From the NCBI GenBank assembly GCA_027858555.1, contig JAQICP010000179.1, positions 1 to 8,590 of the forward strand: 8,590 bases of DNA. Reading direction: 5' to 3'. The DNA is from Vallitaleaceae bacterium (GTDB taxonomy: Bacteria; Bacillota; Clostridia; Lachnospirales; Vallitaleaceae). A program made the translations under genes and the position numbers. Below, piece by piece: positions 7,348-8,590 of the stretch; position 1 is the first letter of the stretch, and each line of letters starts with the position of its first letter. The notes under the pieces were generated by a model. It saw only the letters and a list, made by a program, of their open reading frames with translations. It ran no database searches and was not told the DNA's origin.

Positions 7348-7376
7348 GTGTTAGACTTTGGTCTGATGCCTTTTTT
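7347..7376 (+). terminator. Terminator/attenuator before the isochorismatase gene
   Basis: GGTGTTAGAC (7347-7356) pairs along all 10 positions with GTCTGATGCC (7361-7370) around a TTTG loop, followed by six T residues (7371-7376). Three of the pairs are G-U wobbles, which become C-A mismatches in the opposite transcript, so the signal is specific to the + strand. It sits between the leader ORF and the next gene, and no new promoter is visible behind it. Confidence 0.75.
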
Positions 7377-7450
7377 ATTGGGTGGAGATATATGGAAGTA
7401 TCAAATATAGAAAGTAAAGAGATAGCAACGCGGATTATCATACATAAGAA

Positions 7451-7457
7451 AAGGAGG
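7451..7457 (+). promoter_or_regulatory. Ribosome binding site that fixes the isochorismatase start
   Basis: AAGGAGG lies 6 nt before the ATG at 7464 and places the start where the family N-terminus begins. A competing in-frame ATG at 7392 has only GGTGGAG at a short 4-nt distance. Confidence 0.8.
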
Positions 7458-7463
7458 CTCATC

Positions 7464-8000
7464 ATGAACCTATCAGATACAGCACTCATCGTAATCGACG
7501 TCCAAAATAAACTAGTAGAAGGCGGACCCTACAACATAGAAGCGGTCCTTAAGAACATCAGAACCTTAATTGACGCCTGCCATAAATCAGAGATCGAAGT
7601 CATCTATATACAGCATACAGAAAGTACGGATGATGGTTTTAAGGCTGGCACACATGGCTGGCAGATACACGAAAGCGTTGCACCTATGAGCGGTGAAATG
7701 ACTTTTATGAAAAACTATAATTCAGCATTTAAAGATACAAAACTGAAGCGCTATCTAGATGAAAAGGGATTTACTAATCTAATCATTACGGGGATGCAAA
7801 CGGATTATTGTATCGATGCAACTGTGAAAGTAGGATTTGAATATGGGTTCAAATTGGTGATACCCGAGGGTACTAATACGACCTTTGATAATCAGTATAT
7901 GAGTGCAGAGCAGGTAGTAGGTCATCTGAATCTAGGGGTTTATAAGGGTAGGTTTGGTGAGGTTGTGAGTGTGGGGGATGTTGTGGGGCGGTTGGATTGA
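7464..8000 (+). CDS. Isochorismatase-family cysteine hydrolase
   Basis: This 178-residue cytoplasmic enzyme has the catalytic triad of the isochorismatase/nicotinamidase superfamily: D12 in VIDVQN, K83 in MKNYNSAF, and nucleophile C116 in GMQTDYCIDAT. The family hydrolyses vinyl ethers or amides such as isochorismate, nicotinamide, N-carbamoyl compounds or ureas. The substrate here is unknown, and no siderophore or NAD genes lie nearby. The length is typical. An in-frame ATG at 7392 would add 24 basic residues, but the start at 7464 has the better ribosome binding site and the family-like N-terminus. The gene lies downstream of a terminator with no promoter of its own visible, so expression probably depends on readthrough from 7196. 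Its last 70 bases are G-rich and nearly free of C, unlike the rest of the gene. Confidence 0.9.
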   Translation: MNLSDTALIVIDVQNKLVEGGPYNIEAVLKNIRTLIDACHKSEIEVIYIQHTESTDDGFKAGTHGWQIHESVAPMSGEMTFMKNYNSAFKDTKLKRYLDEKGFTNLIITGMQTDYCIDATVKVGFEYGFKLVIPEGTNTTFDNQYMSAEQVVGHLNLGVYKGRFGEVVSVGDVVGRLD

Positions 8001-8011
8001 GATGTAAAAGA

Positions 8012-8058
8012 TACAAAGAAAAAACTACAAAATAAAGTTTTGTAGAAAAAGTTTTGTA
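8012..8058. promoter_or_regulatory. Nested palindromic operator candidate before the AbiEi-like gene
   Basis: An inner perfect inverted repeat, CTACAAAA (8025-8032) and TTTTGTAG (8038-8045), is flanked by outer arms TACAAA (8012-8017) and TTTGTA (8053-8058). Both pairs are centred exactly on 8035. Adjacent half-sites are 14 bp apart on each side, and AAAGTTTTGTA is directly repeated (8034-8044 and 8048-8058). The element ends just before the ribosome binding site at 8061-8065. It suits cooperative binding by a dimeric repressor, plausibly the downstream protein. No convincing -35/-10 pair could be assigned around it. Confidence 0.5.
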
Positions 8059-8072
8059 ATAGGAGTGATAGT

Positions 8073-8590
8073 ATGAATAATTCAAATAATAAAACAATAG
8101 AAAATAGAGTTTTTGAAGCAATAAAAGCCACAGGCGAATCAAAGGAAGTTACAGTGAAAGAACTCTATAAAAATTTTCCGGAAATTAACGAAAAAACAAT
8201 TTCATGGAGTCTATATAATCTTGTACAAAAAAACAGATTATATAAAACAGGCCGTGGTATCTATTCTTTGAAAGATAAGGCCGCCAATTATTCTATGGGG
8301 TATGATTATCTATCCCAAAGGGCCAAGAAGATATACAATTCATTGATGGATTATGGTTATCGATATTATATTACAGGCATAGATGCGCTTTCAGGTGAAC
8401 TCCTTCATATGACAGATGATCATCCTATCATTATTGTGGTAGAGGAGGAAAGTATGCATGAAATACAAGAGATATTGATTAATCAATCAATGATTGTAAT
8501 TACTGAAAGTGAAAGAAGAAAGTATAAAGAGATGATGTATTATGAGAATTATCAAGTGCTTATTATTAAAGGTAAGAAATTCGATTTTGA
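8073..8590 (+). CDS. Winged-helix AbiEi-like antitoxin/regulator, 3' end outside window
   Basis: The open frame runs from ATG 8073 to the window edge without a stop (172 residues seen). GGAG at 8062-8065 lies 7 nt upstream. Residues about 8-68 read as a winged helix-turn-helix, with a recognition-helix region near 38-52 and a wing containing GRGIYSL (60-66). Residues about 84-135 contain YYITGIDALSG followed by a hydrophobic strand and acidic turn, which resembles the second domain of AbiEi-type proteins (type IV toxin-antitoxin systems, phage abortive infection). In that family the protein represses its own operon by binding inverted repeats and neutralises a nucleotidyltransferase, AbiEii, encoded just downstream. 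The palindromic array upstream fits this. The family call is from recognition, not a search, and the toxin gene is not visible here. A stand-alone regulator is the alternative. Confidence 0.7.
   Translation, partial: MNNSNNKTIENRVFEAIKATGESKEVTVKELYKNFPEINEKTISWSLYNLVQKNRLYKTGRGIYSLKDKAANYSMGYDYLSQRAKKIYNSLMDYGYRYYITGIDALSGELLHMTDDHPIIIVVEEESMHEIQEILINQSMIVITESERRKYKEMMYYENYQVLIIKGKKFDF

Noticed and set aside
7231..7376. A known riboswitch class in the leader
   Set aside because: No conserved core of the c-di-GMP, preQ1, THF, purine or guanidine classes could be matched by eye, so no class is claimed.
8025..8045. The inner palindrome as a terminator of the isochorismatase gene
   Set aside because: On the + strand it is followed by AAAAA rather than T residues and has only two G-C pairs. 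A T-run follows it only on the - strand, where no gene needs it. The symmetric outer arms favour an operator.
7873..8142. Minus-strand hydrophobic ORFs across the end of the isochorismatase gene
   Set aside because: The apparent proline-rich and hydrophobic content follows from the G-rich + strand and the AT-rich operator. They overlap two better supported genes.
1..8590. CRISPR array, tRNA, rRNA, insertion sequence or transposase
   Set aside because: No spaced direct repeats, tRNA-like cloverleaf, rRNA segment or transposase motif was seen.

Overview
The window looks like a low-GC, Gram-positive, anaerobic Clostridia-type chromosome, probably near Lachnospirales. The evidence is AT-rich third positions, strong AGGAGG-type ribosome binding sites, sigma-A-like promoters, U-tailed terminators, intracellular glycosidases and a hemerythrin protein. 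The taxon is an inference. All genes supported here lie on the + strand.

Region 1 (about 1-3444) reads as one transcription unit: a promoter at 6-34, an acidic helical protein of unknown function, a receiver-hemerythrin fusion with all seven diiron ligands, and a metal-dependent amidohydrolase. It ends in a clear rho-independent terminator at 3412-3444.

Region 2 (about 3445-7131) is a two-gene carbohydrate unit: a GH3 beta-glycosidase and a GH5-type glycoside hydrolase with a C-terminal extension. Neither has a signal peptide, so both probably act in the cytoplasm on imported oligosaccharides. Their shared promoter region carries a perfect inverted repeat near the predicted start site and a cre/LacI-like element.

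Region 3 (7132-8000) is the most unusual. A consensus promoter (TTGAAA-N17-TATAAT) drives a roughly 145-nt leader with a ribosome binding site, a 30-codon ORF, an internal hairpin and a wobble-paired terminator. An isochorismatase-family cysteine hydrolase follows, with no other visible promoter. This is the layout of an attenuator or leader-peptide system, or alternatively of a stand-alone small gene.

Region 4 (8001-8590, running off the end) starts a winged-helix protein resembling AbiEi-type antitoxins. It is preceded by four TACAAA half-sites in a nested, exactly symmetric palindrome that looks like an autoregulatory operator. If the assignment is right, an AbiEii-type nucleotidyltransferase toxin gene should follow outside the window.

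No tRNA, rRNA, CRISPR array or insertion sequence was recognised. The best candidates for something undescribed are the leader region at 7196-7463 and the operator plus AbiEi-like gene at 8012-8590.
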